A stretch of DNA of 64,000 nucleotides from Ruegeria sp. YS9 (GCF_024628725.1 NZ_CP102409.1:3094001-3158000), one strand, 5' to 3'; counted from the first letter of the stretch, positions 46,241 through 56,200 are shown. Notes: generated by a model from the letters alone, not told the origin. Numbers and translations are program-made.

Positions 46241-47682
46241 CAGACGGGGCCGGCGCTGATATAGGCGGTTTTGACGGTCGTGTAGAACTCGGCTGCTGCT
46301 TTGCCCTGTTCGCGGGGACCGTACGAACTGTCACCCCGACCGCCGAATGGCACGTGGTAATCGGTGCCTGCGGTGGGCAGGTTCACCGTCACCACGCCGG
46401 TGCGTGCGTTGCGGCGGAAATGGGTTGCGCGAGCCAGCGACTTGGTCACGATGCCCGAGGTCAGGCCGAAATTGGTGTCGTTCACGACGCTCAGCGCCTC
46501 GTCATAGCTGCCGACCTTGATGACACTGGTCAGCGGTGCGAACATTTCTTCGCGGTTGATGCGCATATCGTTGGTGGTGTTCAGGAACACCCCCGGCGAC
46601 ATGTAGAAACCGTCATGGGGCATCTCCAGCCGCTGACCACCACAGGCCAGCTCGGCGCCTTCGGATTTGCCCAGATCGACATAGGCGAGGTTTTCATTCA
46701 ACTGCTGCTGGCTGACGACCGGACCCATCTGAACGCCGTCCTCCAGCGCGTGGCCGACTTTCATCGCCTGTGCACCGGCCACCAGCTTTTCGACGAAGGC
46801 ATCATGGATGCCCGCGTGGACGACCAGACGCGACGAAGCCGTGCACTTCTGACCGGTGCCGCCGAATGCCCCGCCCAGCGCCAGCGTCACCGCCAGATCC
46901 AGATCGGCATCGTCCATCACGGCCAGCGCGTTTTTGGACCCCATTTCCATCTGCACCTTGGTCAGGTTCTGGATGGCCGCAGCAGCAATGCCTTTACCCA
47001 CGGGAACCGATCCGGTGAATGAAATCGCATTGACCTTGGGGCTTTCCACCAGACGCTGACCGATGGAACGGCCCGAGCCCATCACCAGGCTGAACAGACC
47101 CTTGGGGATGTCTTGCCGCGCGATGATTTCGGTCAGGGCCACGGCCGAGGCAGGGGTGATGTTGGCGGGCTTCCACACTACCGCGTTGCCATAGCAAAGC
47201 GCCGGGGCGATCTTCCACGAAGCCGTTGCGGTGGGGAAGTTCCACGGGCTGATGATGGCAACCACGCCAACAGCCTCGCGGCGCACGTCAACCTCGATGT
47301 CCGGGCGCACGGAATCGGCGTTCTCTCCGATCTGTCGCAGACATTCGGCCGCATAGTAGGTGAAGAACTGACCGGCGCGGTAGACCTCGCCCTTGCCCTC
47401 GGCCAGCGGTTTTCCTTCTTCACGGCTCAGCAGAGTGCCGAGTTCCTCGGCGCGGGCCATCAGTTCATTGCCGATGGCGTTCAGTACGGCCTGCTTGCGC
47501 TCCAACCCGTAGGCAGCCCACTCCAACTGTGCCACACGCGCCTGATCCAGCGTTGCCTCAAGCTGATCGGCACTGGCCTGCGCGAACATACCGACCAGAT
47601 CGCTCAGGTCCGATGGATTGCGGTTTTCAATTTCGCTTTCGCCCGCCAGCCATTCGCCGGCAATCAGATTCAGTTTGGTCAC
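46240..47682 (-). CDS. NAD(P)-dependent aldehyde dehydrogenase
   Basis: A 480-aa aldehyde dehydrogenase. GTG at 47682 is preferred (GGGG 6 nt upstream, MTKLNLIAGEWLAG). The catalytic glutamate lies in VQMEMGSKNA and the cysteine in GGTGQKCTASSRLV; IISPWNFPTATASWKIAPAL is the NAD-binding region. The sequence is close to 2-oxoglutarate-semialdehyde dehydrogenases of sugar-acid and hydroxyproline breakdown. It is the first gene of the operon, divergent from a LysR regulator. Confidence 0.88.
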   Translation of the reverse strand: MTKLNLIAGEWLAGESEIENRNPSDLSDLVGMFAQASADQLEATLDQARVAQLEWAAYGLERKQAVLNAIGNELMARAEELGTLLSREEGKPLAEGKGEVYRAGQFFTYYAAECLRQIGENADSVRPDIEVDVRREAVGVVAIISPWNFPTATASWKIAPALCYGNAVVWKPANITPASAVALTEIIARQDIPKGLFSLVMGSGRSIGQRLVESPKVNAISFTGSVPVGKGIAAAAIQNLTKVQMEMGSKNALAVMDDADLDLAVTLALGGAFGGTGQKCTASSRLVVHAGIHDAFVEKLVAGAQAMKVGHALEDGVQMGPVVSQQQLNENLAYVDLGKSEGAELACGGQRLEMPHDGFYMSPGVFLNTTNDMRINREEMFAPLTSVIKVGSYDEALSVVNDTNFGLTSGIVTKSLARATHFRRNARTGVVTVNLPTAGTDYHVPFGGRGDSSYGPREQGKAAAEFYTTVKTAYISAGPV

Positions 47683-47695
47683 GTCAGGCCCCAAA

Positions 47696-47717
47696 TTCGC
47701 AAAGTTCAGTCTGCGAA
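47696..47717. promoter_or_regulatory. Candidate LysR binding site
   Basis: An inverted repeat TTCGCA-N10-TGCGAA, fitting the T-N11-A plan of LysR-type operators. It lies in the 103-nt gap between the divergent aldehyde dehydrogenase and LysR genes, close to the dehydrogenase start. Confidence 0.5.
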
Positions 47718-47785
47718 AGAATGGAACTTGCTGCCGATATCAGTCAAACTAAAATAACTTTAGAAAACTTCAGAAAGATTGAAAC

Positions 47786-48679
47786 ATGGCCGTGAAAGTG
47801 GAAATGCTGCGGTGCTTTTGCACCGTGGCCCAAACCGGAAATCTTGCCGAGGCAGCCAGCCGTCTGGGCCGGACACAATCTGCCGTCTCAATGATGCTGA
47901 AACAATTCGAAGAGCATCTGGGCAAGAAACTGTTTGAAGGCGAACGGAAAAACCACCTTTCACCGCTGGGTCAGCAAGTTCTTGACCTCGCCCTCAAACA
48001 GGTGCGGGATTTTGATCAGGCCGTTCAGAACATTGAACTGGCGGCACAGGCCGAGCACGGGTTGATCCGTATCGTATCCGTGCCGTCCGTGGGGGCGTTG
48101 GTCTTTCCTGCCCTGCTGGATCATATGACGTCTCGCTTTCCCGGCCTGAAGATCGAGCTGCGAGACGGCGATTCGCAGCAGGTTCTGGATGCGGTTGCCG
48201 GCGACACGTCTGATATCGGCATTGCGTCCGGCCATCATCCACTGAACGGGGTCAGTGCAGAGCCGCTGTTTCAGGATCGCTTCGGGCTGGTTGCGGCATC
48301 GGATCATCCGCTGATGACGCGGGCAGAACCGCCAGCCATTTCGGATCTCGTGGCTGAGCCTTTCGTTCGAAACGCCCTGTGTGACTTTATCGAGTCCGCG
48401 CCTTTCCGAGAGATTCTGGACGGGGCCGAGGTTACCATTCACAACACGCATTCCCTGATCACGACGGTCAGGGCAGGCCAATGGATCACTGTCCTGCCGC
48501 AGACCGTCGCGCAATTCATCCCGGACGCAGTTGCCTTTCGTCCGATTTCGGATTTGCCGGACAGGCGCGAAGTGTATCTTTATGTCAGGGAAAGAGCGCG
48601 GTTTCGAGAAATCTCCGAGGCCTGCCGTTCATTTGTCCTGTCGAGCGGGTTTGGAAATGCAAGCCAGGTGAACGCATGA
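47786..48679 (+). CDS. LysR-family transcriptional regulator
   Basis: A 297-aa LysR protein with an N-terminal helix-turn-helix (TVAQTGNLAEAASRLGRTQSAVSMMLKQFE) and a type 2 periplasmic-binding effector domain. By position it controls the divergent catabolic operon starting with the aldehyde dehydrogenase. The effector is unknown and is presumably the operon's substrate or an intermediate. Confidence 0.9.
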   Translation: MAVKVEMLRCFCTVAQTGNLAEAASRLGRTQSAVSMMLKQFEEHLGKKLFEGERKNHLSPLGQQVLDLALKQVRDFDQAVQNIELAAQAEHGLIRIVSVPSVGALVFPALLDHMTSRFPGLKIELRDGDSQQVLDAVAGDTSDIGIASGHHPLNGVSAEPLFQDRFGLVAASDHPLMTRAEPPAISDLVAEPFVRNALCDFIESAPFREILDGAEVTIHNTHSLITTVRAGQWITVLPQTVAQFIPDAVAFRPISDLPDRREVYLYVRERARFREISEACRSFVLSSGFGNASQVNA

Positions 48680-48787
48680 AAAATGGATTAACCCTGCTCA
48701 AAATCACGAATTAATTTGGTTTTTGCAGACTCGGGCCCGCTGCCATGCTAGGCTCTCGCTTGAAGTGGGGGACTTCAGAGGGGCGAT

Positions 48788-51700
48788 ATGTCTCAAGACC
48801 TGAGGGGCTGGCTGAGCGCAAATGGATTGAACGAGTACGCGCAGGCCTTCATTGACAACAAGATCGACTTTTCCATTCTGCCAGATTTGACGGCAGAGGA
48901 TCTGATCGAAATCGGCGTGACTGCTGTCGGCGATCGTCGGCGGCTTTTGCGTGCCATCGAGCAACTTGATTCCACCCACACCGCGGCCGAACCTGAACCA
49001 ACGGCACCGCATGAACCCGCGCGGCGGCAGGTCACGGTGATGTTTGCTGACCTGACCGGGTTCACGAAAATTTCCAGTGAGCTGGATGCCGAGGATCTGC
49101 ACGCGCTGCTCAATCAGTTCTTCAGCAAAGTGGACAATGTGGTCGAAAAATACGGCGGTCGTATCGACAAGCATATTGGTGATGCGGTCATGGCTGTTTT
49201 CGGGGCGCCGATCTCACATACAAACGACACCGAAAGGGCAGCACGCGCTGCGGCTGAAATTCACGCGGTTCTTTCGACGTTGTCGCCGCCGCTTTCCTGC
49301 CATATCGGCATCTCTTCGGGTCAGGTCATTGCCAGTACAACCGGCAGCCAGTCACATACGGAATACACGGTGACAGGAGATGGCGTAAACTTGGCCTCCC
49401 GTCTCACGGACATATCAGCGGCAGGGGAAACGCTGGTCTCACATGACATTCAACGCGCGCTGGGTCCGTTGTTCGTGGGCGACTCCATCGGGGTCAAGGC
49501 GATCAAGGGGCTGAACGAACCAGTTGAGGTCTGGCGTCTGGACCGGCTGGCCAGGAACATTCGAACGAGACGGCACAAATTCATCGGGCGCGAGCGCGAG
49601 ATGTCGATTTTCTCGGCCACATTCGACCGATGCCAACGCCATGGCAAAGGAGAAGTTCATATCGTTCTGGGCGAACCCGGAATTGGAAAAACCCACCTGT
49701 CCGAGCAGGTGGCGGAACTGGCCACCAACCTGTCCTACAAAATCCACAACGGCGTTGTGGTGGATTTCGGTGCGCGCGAAGGTCATTCAGCCATTCAGAC
49801 CGTCGCCCGCAGCATTCTGGGACTTGAAGCGTCAGATGGGGCGGAAACAGGGGCGGCTGTCGCAAAAGACGCGATCAGCAGGGGCTGGGTCAGTCCTTCC
49901 AACGCCGCGCATCTCAATGCCTTGCTTGAGCTTGAGCAAGACCCGGGTCTGGCCGAGGTCTATGCCGTGATGGACAACAAGACCCGTCTGCGAGGACGGC
50001 GTCAGGTTCTTGAGGAACTGCTTTCGGCCAGCAGCCAGGAATCGCCCCTACTTATTCAGATTGAGGACATCCACTGGGCGACCCCTGACATCCTGACGGC
50101 CTGTTCGCATATCGCCGCAGCGACGCGGAACATTCCCTGTGTGTTGATGATGTCCAGTCGGGCCGAAGGCGATCCGATCGACAGGGACTGGCAGATGGCG
50201 ACGGACGGCGCGCTGGTGTCAAAGCTGGAACTGGCGCCAATGGGAGAGGAGCATGTCAGACAACTGGTCGAAGAGTTCCGGGCCATCGATCAGGATTTGC
50301 TGGAGACATGTGTCCAACGGGCGGGCGGCAACCCGTTGTTTCTGGAACAGCTGTTGCGCAACACAGACGTACTCAAGCAGGAAAGTGTGCCCGGAAGTAT
50401 TCAGGGTATCGTCCAGTCGCGATTGGATGCGTTGGATCGCGCCAGTCGAACCGCCCTTCAGGCCGCATCGGTTCTGGGGCAAAGGTTCTCGCCCGAAGTT
50501 CTGAATTTCGTTCTGGGCGAAGGACATCTGGATACGAGTAACCTGATCCGGTCGGCGCTGATCCGAGAGGCCGGACCTGATCTCATGTTTGCCCACGCGC
50601 TGATCCGGGACGGGTCCTATGCTACTTTGGTCAAATCCGAACGGGCCCGTCTGCATCGACAGGCGGCACAGTGGTTCGAGGATCGAGACGTCACCTTGCG
50701 CGCCCAGCATCTGGACCGGGCCGGGGCCAATAACGCAGCGCAAGCCTATCTGGAGGCTGCGGATAAATTGATCCAAGCCTTCCGGTTCGACGATGCCAGC
50801 CCGCTGATCGAGCGTGCTTTGGAATTGCCGTCCCCGGCGGGTGTCCGATTTGACCTGCTGTGCGCGCGGGGCGAAACGCATCGGTTGCAGGGGTTGTCAA
50901 ACGAAGCTTTGGACGAGTTCAAGGACGCGGCCAGTTTGGCGGAAACCGATGAACAAATCGCCCGGGCCCATATCGGGCTGGCGCAGGCGGCGCGGCAAGC
51001 AAGCCTGTATCAGGACGCGCTGGAAGCGCTCGACATTGCTGAGGCAGCAGCACAGCGCTGCGGGTCCGAGGAAGATGAGGCCCAGATAAGCTATGTGCGC
51101 GGCAACGTCTACTTCCCGCTGGGACGGAACAAAGAAGCGCTGAAGGCCAACGAGCGGGCGCTCTTGCTTGCCCGCAAACTGGAATCCCCGCGCCTTGAAG
51201 TTGGGGCGCTGAGTGGGTTTGGCGACGCCAATTTCATGAAAGCCTCGATGAAGACGGCGGCGGGGTTCTATACCCAAGCCGCTGAACGGGCGCGTGAAAA
51301 AGGGCTGGTTCGGGACCTTGCGGCAAATCTGCACAATCTCAGCGTGGCGCGCAGCTATACTGGGGATGTCGGTCAGGGCCGAGCAGATGCCAATGAGGCG
51401 ATTGAAATCTCGCAGACGTATTTCGCATTTGTTCCGGAATGTGTTGCGCAAACATGTCTTGGTGTGGCCGAAACCTTTCTGGGCAGTCTCGACCGTGCGC
51501 TTGAAGCCTTTGGCGTCTCTGCCGAAATTGCCGAGCGCGTGGGCGCAAAACGCCTTGAAGCGCAGGCGTTGGAACACATGGCCAGAACGCAGGTTTATGC
51601 CGGCCAGGTTGGGCGCTCACGTGAAACCGGTCTGCGAGCAGTCGAAATCGCGCTTGAACATGGCCGGAATTTTGTTGGACCCAAGGCCCTGTCAGCACTG

Positions 51701-52063
51701 GCGATGGCCGAAACGGACCCGGATGAGCAAACACGCCTTTTGAAACTGGGTTCCGAGATCATCGCTGAGGGATGTGTCGGCCACAGCCATCTACATTTTT
51801 TCCCCGATGCCAGCGCTGTCATGCTGGCGCGCGGTGATTGGGATGCCGCAATTGAATATGCGGATGGGCTTGCCGCGTTCACCAAGAATGAGCCTTTGCC
51901 AATGGTTGACTTGTCCATTCGTCAAGCACGGCTATTGGCCGAGAGCGGGAAGCAGAAAATCCCACCCTCACAACATAGCGGATTTGCCGATCTGAATGAG
52001 CAGTTTGCAGCAATGGGCATCACGCAATCGTTGCTGGGCCGAGCGGATTTTCTGGCGGAATAG
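48788..52063 (+). CDS. SAM domain, class III nucleotide cyclase, AAA ATPase and TPR fusion
   Basis: A 1091-aa signalling protein. Residues 1-60 form a SAM domain (DLRGWLSANGLNEYAQAFID). Residues 80-235 are a class III cyclase catalytic domain with metal aspartates Asp88 (MFADLTGF) and Asp132 (HIGDAVMAVFG) and the transition-state pair Asn201/Arg205 (GDGVNLASRL), so it should be active. An AAA/STAND-type ATPase follows, with Walker A GEPGIGKT at 295-302, and TPR-like repeats fill about 620-1040. ATP cyclisation to cAMP is likelier than GTP for this architecture. The ion channel gene follows 20 nt downstream. Confidence 0.9.
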   Translation: MSQDLRGWLSANGLNEYAQAFIDNKIDFSILPDLTAEDLIEIGVTAVGDRRRLLRAIEQLDSTHTAAEPEPTAPHEPARRQVTVMFADLTGFTKISSELDAEDLHALLNQFFSKVDNVVEKYGGRIDKHIGDAVMAVFGAPISHTNDTERAARAAAEIHAVLSTLSPPLSCHIGISSGQVIASTTGSQSHTEYTVTGDGVNLASRLTDISAAGETLVSHDIQRALGPLFVGDSIGVKAIKGLNEPVEVWRLDRLARNIRTRRHKFIGREREMSIFSATFDRCQRHGKGEVHIVLGEPGIGKTHLSEQVAELATNLSYKIHNGVVVDFGAREGHSAIQTVARSILGLEASDGAETGAAVAKDAISRGWVSPSNAAHLNALLELEQDPGLAEVYAVMDNKTRLRGRRQVLEELLSASSQESPLLIQIEDIHWATPDILTACSHIAAATRNIPCVLMMSSRAEGDPIDRDWQMATDGALVSKLELAPMGEEHVRQLVEEFRAIDQDLLETCVQRAGGNPLFLEQLLRNTDVLKQESVPGSIQGIVQSRLDALDRASRTALQAASVLGQRFSPEVLNFVLGEGHLDTSNLIRSALIREAGPDLMFAHALIRDGSYATLVKSERARLHRQAAQWFEDRDVTLRAQHLDRAGANNAAQAYLEAADKLIQAFRFDDASPLIERALELPSPAGVRFDLLCARGETHRLQGLSNEALDEFKDAASLAETDEQIARAHIGLAQAARQASLYQDALEALDIAEAAAQRCGSEEDEAQISYVRGNVYFPLGRNKEALKANERALLLARKLESPRLEVGALSGFGDANFMKASMKTAAGFYTQAAERAREKGLVRDLAANLHNLSVARSYTGDVGQGRADANEAIEISQTYFAFVPECVAQTCLGVAETFLGSLDRALEAFGVSAEIAERVGAKRLEAQALEHMARTQVYAGQVGRSRETGLRAVEIALEHGRNFVGPKALSALAMAETDPDEQTRLLKLGSEIIAEGCVGHSHLHFFPDASAVMLARGDWDAAIEYADGLAAFTKNEPLPMVDLSIRQARLLAESGKQKIPPSQHSGFADLNEQFAAMGITQSLLGRADFLAE

Positions 52064-52083
52064 GCGGCAAGGCAGGAGGCTGA

Positions 52084-53247
52084 ATGAGCGTCGAAGGAAA
52101 GGTGTGGCTTATCTCGGGTTTGCTGACCTTTGGGTTGGCCGCTTTGTTGCTCAAGCTTTGGATCGAACTGAACCACTTCGAAGGAGACCCGACGCAACTG
52201 CCTGACCAGGCTGCGGTAGATGCATATCTGTGCAAGCTGGACGTTGCACCGGACTACCGTTTGAGAACGGGGATTTTCATAAAGTCTTTCAGCTTTCTTG
52301 GCGCCAGCGATGTACAGCTCACCGGCTATATCTGGCAGCACTACAAAGCAGGTGAACATGACGCGATCATTCCTGCCGAAGGTGAGGCCGGGTTTCTTCT
52401 GCCCGAAGCGGTCGATACGGCAAACGGCCTTATCGAACAGGCCTATCGGTTGCCGCAACCCGACGGCGTTTTGATTGGTTGGTATTTCGAACAAACTCTG
52501 CGCCAGAGCTTCGACTACACCAGTTACCCGTTCGACCACAAAACGGTTTGGGTACGGTTCTGGCCGGCCTCTTTTGAGGCCAACGTCGCGCTGGTTCCTG
52601 ACTTCGACGCTTATCCGGCGACCGGACCGGATGACATTTTTGGGATCGACAACCGGATCGTGATGGGCACGTGGGAGCGTGAAAACACCTATTTCGATTA
52701 CAAGCTGTCAAATCTGGATACGACGCTGGGCATCCGGCAGAATGCTTACCAGACCAACACGCCCGAGTTGCATTACAACTTTGTCATCAAGCGCAATTTC
52801 GCAAACGCGTTCATCGTGCACATGATTCCATTGCTTGTTGTGGTGATGCTGCTGTTCGGTGCGGTCATGACCGTCACGCGCCGCGAGGGTCTGGTAGAGC
52901 GGCATGACTTCAGCACGTCCAGCGTGATCGGCACCTGTTCGGTTCTGTTCTTCGTGATCCTGCTGGCCCATGTGCAACTGCGCGAAGGGTTCGCCGGATC
53001 GCCCGTGATCTACATGGAGTCGTTCTTTTTCCTCATGTATTTCATGCTGCTGGCGGTTTCGATCAACACCTACCTTTTCGCGTCCGAGGCGGTACCGTCG
53101 CTGCGGATCATCCATTATCGGGACAACCTGATTCCAAAGGCCAGTTTCTGGCCTTTCGTGCTGCTGTGCATGGTGGCGATCACGGCCTATAATCTCAGCA
53201 TCAAGAACAGTTCCGAACCGCCACCGATCAGCACGCGAGAGTGTTAG
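52084..53247 (+). CDS. Prokaryotic pentameric ligand-gated ion channel homologue
   Basis: A 387-aa membrane protein. After an N-terminal hydrophobic segment (7-28, signal or anchor) comes a roughly 205-residue beta-rich domain with the pLGIC Pro-loop hallmark YPFDHKTVWVRFW (148-160). Four C-terminal helices follow at about 239-262, 276-296, 308-333 and 355-372. RNFANAFIVHMIPLLVV resembles the pre-M1/M1 region, and the M2-M3 spacing matches GLIC-like channels. It lacks the eukaryotic disulfide Cys-loop, as other bacterial members do. It shares an operon with the cyclase gene; its ligand is unknown. Confidence 0.75.
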   Translation: MSVEGKVWLISGLLTFGLAALLLKLWIELNHFEGDPTQLPDQAAVDAYLCKLDVAPDYRLRTGIFIKSFSFLGASDVQLTGYIWQHYKAGEHDAIIPAEGEAGFLLPEAVDTANGLIEQAYRLPQPDGVLIGWYFEQTLRQSFDYTSYPFDHKTVWVRFWPASFEANVALVPDFDAYPATGPDDIFGIDNRIVMGTWERENTYFDYKLSNLDTTLGIRQNAYQTNTPELHYNFVIKRNFANAFIVHMIPLLVVVMLLFGAVMTVTRREGLVERHDFSTSSVIGTCSVLFFVILLAHVQLREGFAGSPVIYMESFFFLMYFMLLAVSINTYLFASEAVPSLRIIHYRDNLIPKASFWPFVLLCMVAITAYNLSIKNSSEPPPISTREC

Positions 53248-56200
53248 GCCACCGGTTCAAACCCGGGTTTGGGTTCGCCCTGCGCCATATCCAGCGTATA
53301 GTCGCTCACCACTTCGGATGTGCCCTCGCGCCAGCTTTTCAGGTACTTTTCCGGATCCGCGATTACATAGGCATAAGCGGGTTTCATCGCCCCCTCGACG
53401 ACGACGTTGATCTTCTTGCGCACATAGACATTCTCGGGTGAGCCGGGGCCGTGATACCCCTCCAGCCTGTCCAGTTCGCCGAGGCCGGATTCGGTGACAC
53501 GGTAGACCTCTCCAACCACTTGCTTGCCCATCCCCTGCTGATCCACAAGGGTTGCCATGCGATGCAGATATCCACAATTGGGATTGTCGCAGAATGGTTC
53601 CTTCGGGATGATCAAGGGCATCGGTTGCCGGGTGCGCGCCGTTCCCACGAAGTCGTTCAGAACTTTGCTGTGTGCGTCATGATTGGGGAATCCCTGCTTC
53701 AGGGATCCATAGGTGAAATACAGGTAAGAGGGTTCTTTGACGGCCACGAAGCTTTCGTTGCGCCCCTGTTCGGGGTCTGCCATCTTCAGGTTGTGATCTT
53801 GCGCCCATCTGTCCAGCATGGAACGGATTTCCGGTTCGATCTGCATGCCCTGAACGAACTCGATGCACGGGGTCGCATCCATGTCATCAGCACCCAGCAG
53901 AATCTCGACCATCTTCGGCGCCTTGTTCATCACCGCCACATGCAGCGCCGTGAACCCGTGGTCATTGACGATGTTGACGTCGATATCCCGGTCGATCAGG
54001 TCCTGGGCGGCCTCATAGTCGGGCTTGCCCAGATCATGGCCGCTTTCGCCCAGTTCGCCTTCACCGCCCGCTGCATAGTGCAACAGTGAATCTCCGTGGG
54101 CCTCGTCCACGATGTTGACGCCGACCACGCCTTCGTCGATGGCGCGGAACACGCGCTTCCATTCGTTGATGTCATCGGCGGCGGCGGCCTCGCGCGCCCA
54201 TTTGCAGACGCGATACTTCTGGTCGTCCAATTCCTCGAACGCATCCGCCAAAGCTTCCATGATCTGGTCCGGCGTTGCCATCATGCCGATGCCCATCCGG
54301 CCGTTCGACAGGCGACCTTCGCGCGGTCCGACGAAATCGACCCCAAGCGTCCTAAGCTTGTCGACGTTGTTCTGCGTGGTGATATTGTTCCACATATTCG
54401 TATTGCAGGCGGGGCAGAGGATCACCGGTTTCTTCTGATATTGCCAAGCCACGAAGACCGAGGTCAGAAGGTTGTCGGCGATGCCATTGGCAACCTTGCC
54501 CATCGTATTGCAGGTAATGGGGGCCACGATGACGCAATCTGCCCAGTCACACAGCGCCAGATGCGAAGCGCGCACCGGCATGTCGAACTTCAAATAGCGG
54601 AAATTCCATTCGTCGTCGTCGCGGTAATAGTCGTTATGGGTGATCTTGGCGTCGATCCGTTCGGCCCCGAAATCGCGAAAGAATTTCTCGGCCGAAACAG
54701 ACGGGATCAGTTTCACGTTATGCCCCGCATCGACGATGCGTTCGACCAGCTCGGGGATCTTGTCCGCCGCCGACGACCCGCAGGCGCAGAGCAATACGTT
54801 TCGCTTTCCGGCGTTTACCTGATTCATCACCCCTTTTGGGTAGCCGAAGGGGTTTTTCTCAAGGCTGGGGGTTTCGTTCAGATCGGATACCGGCAGCCCT
54901 TCCTTGCGCATCCTGGCCTGCAATTCACCGACCTGGATCATGTCGACGATGTCTTCCAGCTTTTCGCTTTTGCTGATGCATTTCCCTTTGAAAAACAGAT
55001 ACGGCACGTCCGGTCTTTCCCCAAGCGTCACCAGTTGCCGCCGCATCCTGATCATATTGGGATCCCGCCCGCCCACGTCGATCTGCTTGACGGTCGTTGC
55101 CCCGATATTCGAAAGAATGCTGCGCAGCATATAGGACCACGGGTCCTCGTCCTCGTAGAACAGAACCATCGTATTGTGCTTGATGATGCTGGCAACATCG
55201 CTTGGGTTTTCGGGCGGCTCGACCTCTTCGATCACCAACAATGCAGGGTCTTCGAGATCCCGCAGACCACGGAAAATGTTGCCGCGCGGCGCTTGCCAGA
55301 CCTGCGAGGTCGCCGGACTCATATCAACTATGGTCACAACGTCTTCATCCTCGTCATAGTCTATGCACAGGCACCAGAACTCTTCCAGCAACGCAGTTTC
55401 CCGAAACACGTTGTCCGGCGGGCGGATCGCCTCGATCCCGGTGACGCGATTGAAGTCGATGTTGATCATCAGGTGGCGATTGCTGTTCGTGGTCAGGCTT
55501 TTCAACTGCGCCTTGAACCAGTCCTCGGGGGTCTGGATTGATTTGTCGTCACGGGTTCCAAAGCTGTGGAACGAGCTGCTCAGATGCAGGTTCTCGGATT
55601 GTCTGATATACTTTTCGACCATGTCGTGCATGTCTTTGGCGGTGGCGACCCGGCGGACAGTATCCGTGAACGACACCTGGGCCGCCCGCAGCAACTCGTC
55701 CTCGTCCACCCTGTAGTCGCCGTGAATGGCGAGGCTTTCCACCAAAACGCCGATCGAGTTCATGTTGGGGGTCGCCCGGCGGAACAGGTTGCGGCGTTTC
55801 TTGGGGTCTTTCGCCAGATAACGTGTGCTGTCGACGTAGTTGCACCGCTGCTTGAAGGTCTTCAGATGCGTCTTGACCGCTGCCCGTGCTGAAAACCGCA
55901 ACAGGCCGCGGGACCGCATCGAGGTTCCATCACGATCCGACATGGCTTGCCACAACCGTTCGACGGTTGTCACCCAAAGCTTGCCGTATTTTTCAGGGTG
56001 CACATCCATCATATGCACCAGCCCCGTGCTTGGATTGCACTTGGCGATGACGGCAAAATGGCCGCCGGGCATGTTCTCTTTGCCATGGGCAAGACCGACC
56101 TGGAAATTCGCCACCAGAATGTCGTTGTCACCGCCCAGCCGGTTGGATTCGTCGATCGCCTCAAGCAGCAGAGGCACACTGGTTGTGTCTTCGTCCATGA

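Noticed and set aside
53343..53731. ChaC-type glutathione cyclotransferase
   Set aside because: The YGSLKQG-PNH and VVGEVYRV pattern and the short length fit GGACT/AIG2 better than ChaC.
54210..54810. CoaBC, the coenzyme A synthesis enzyme
   Set aside because: Only the decarboxylase half is present; the CoaB synthetase domain is missing and the reducing cysteine is replaced by Asn.
54096..55541. 481-codon open frame antisense to the multidomain gene
   Set aside because: It covers only part of the recognised modules in reverse and has no motifs of its own.
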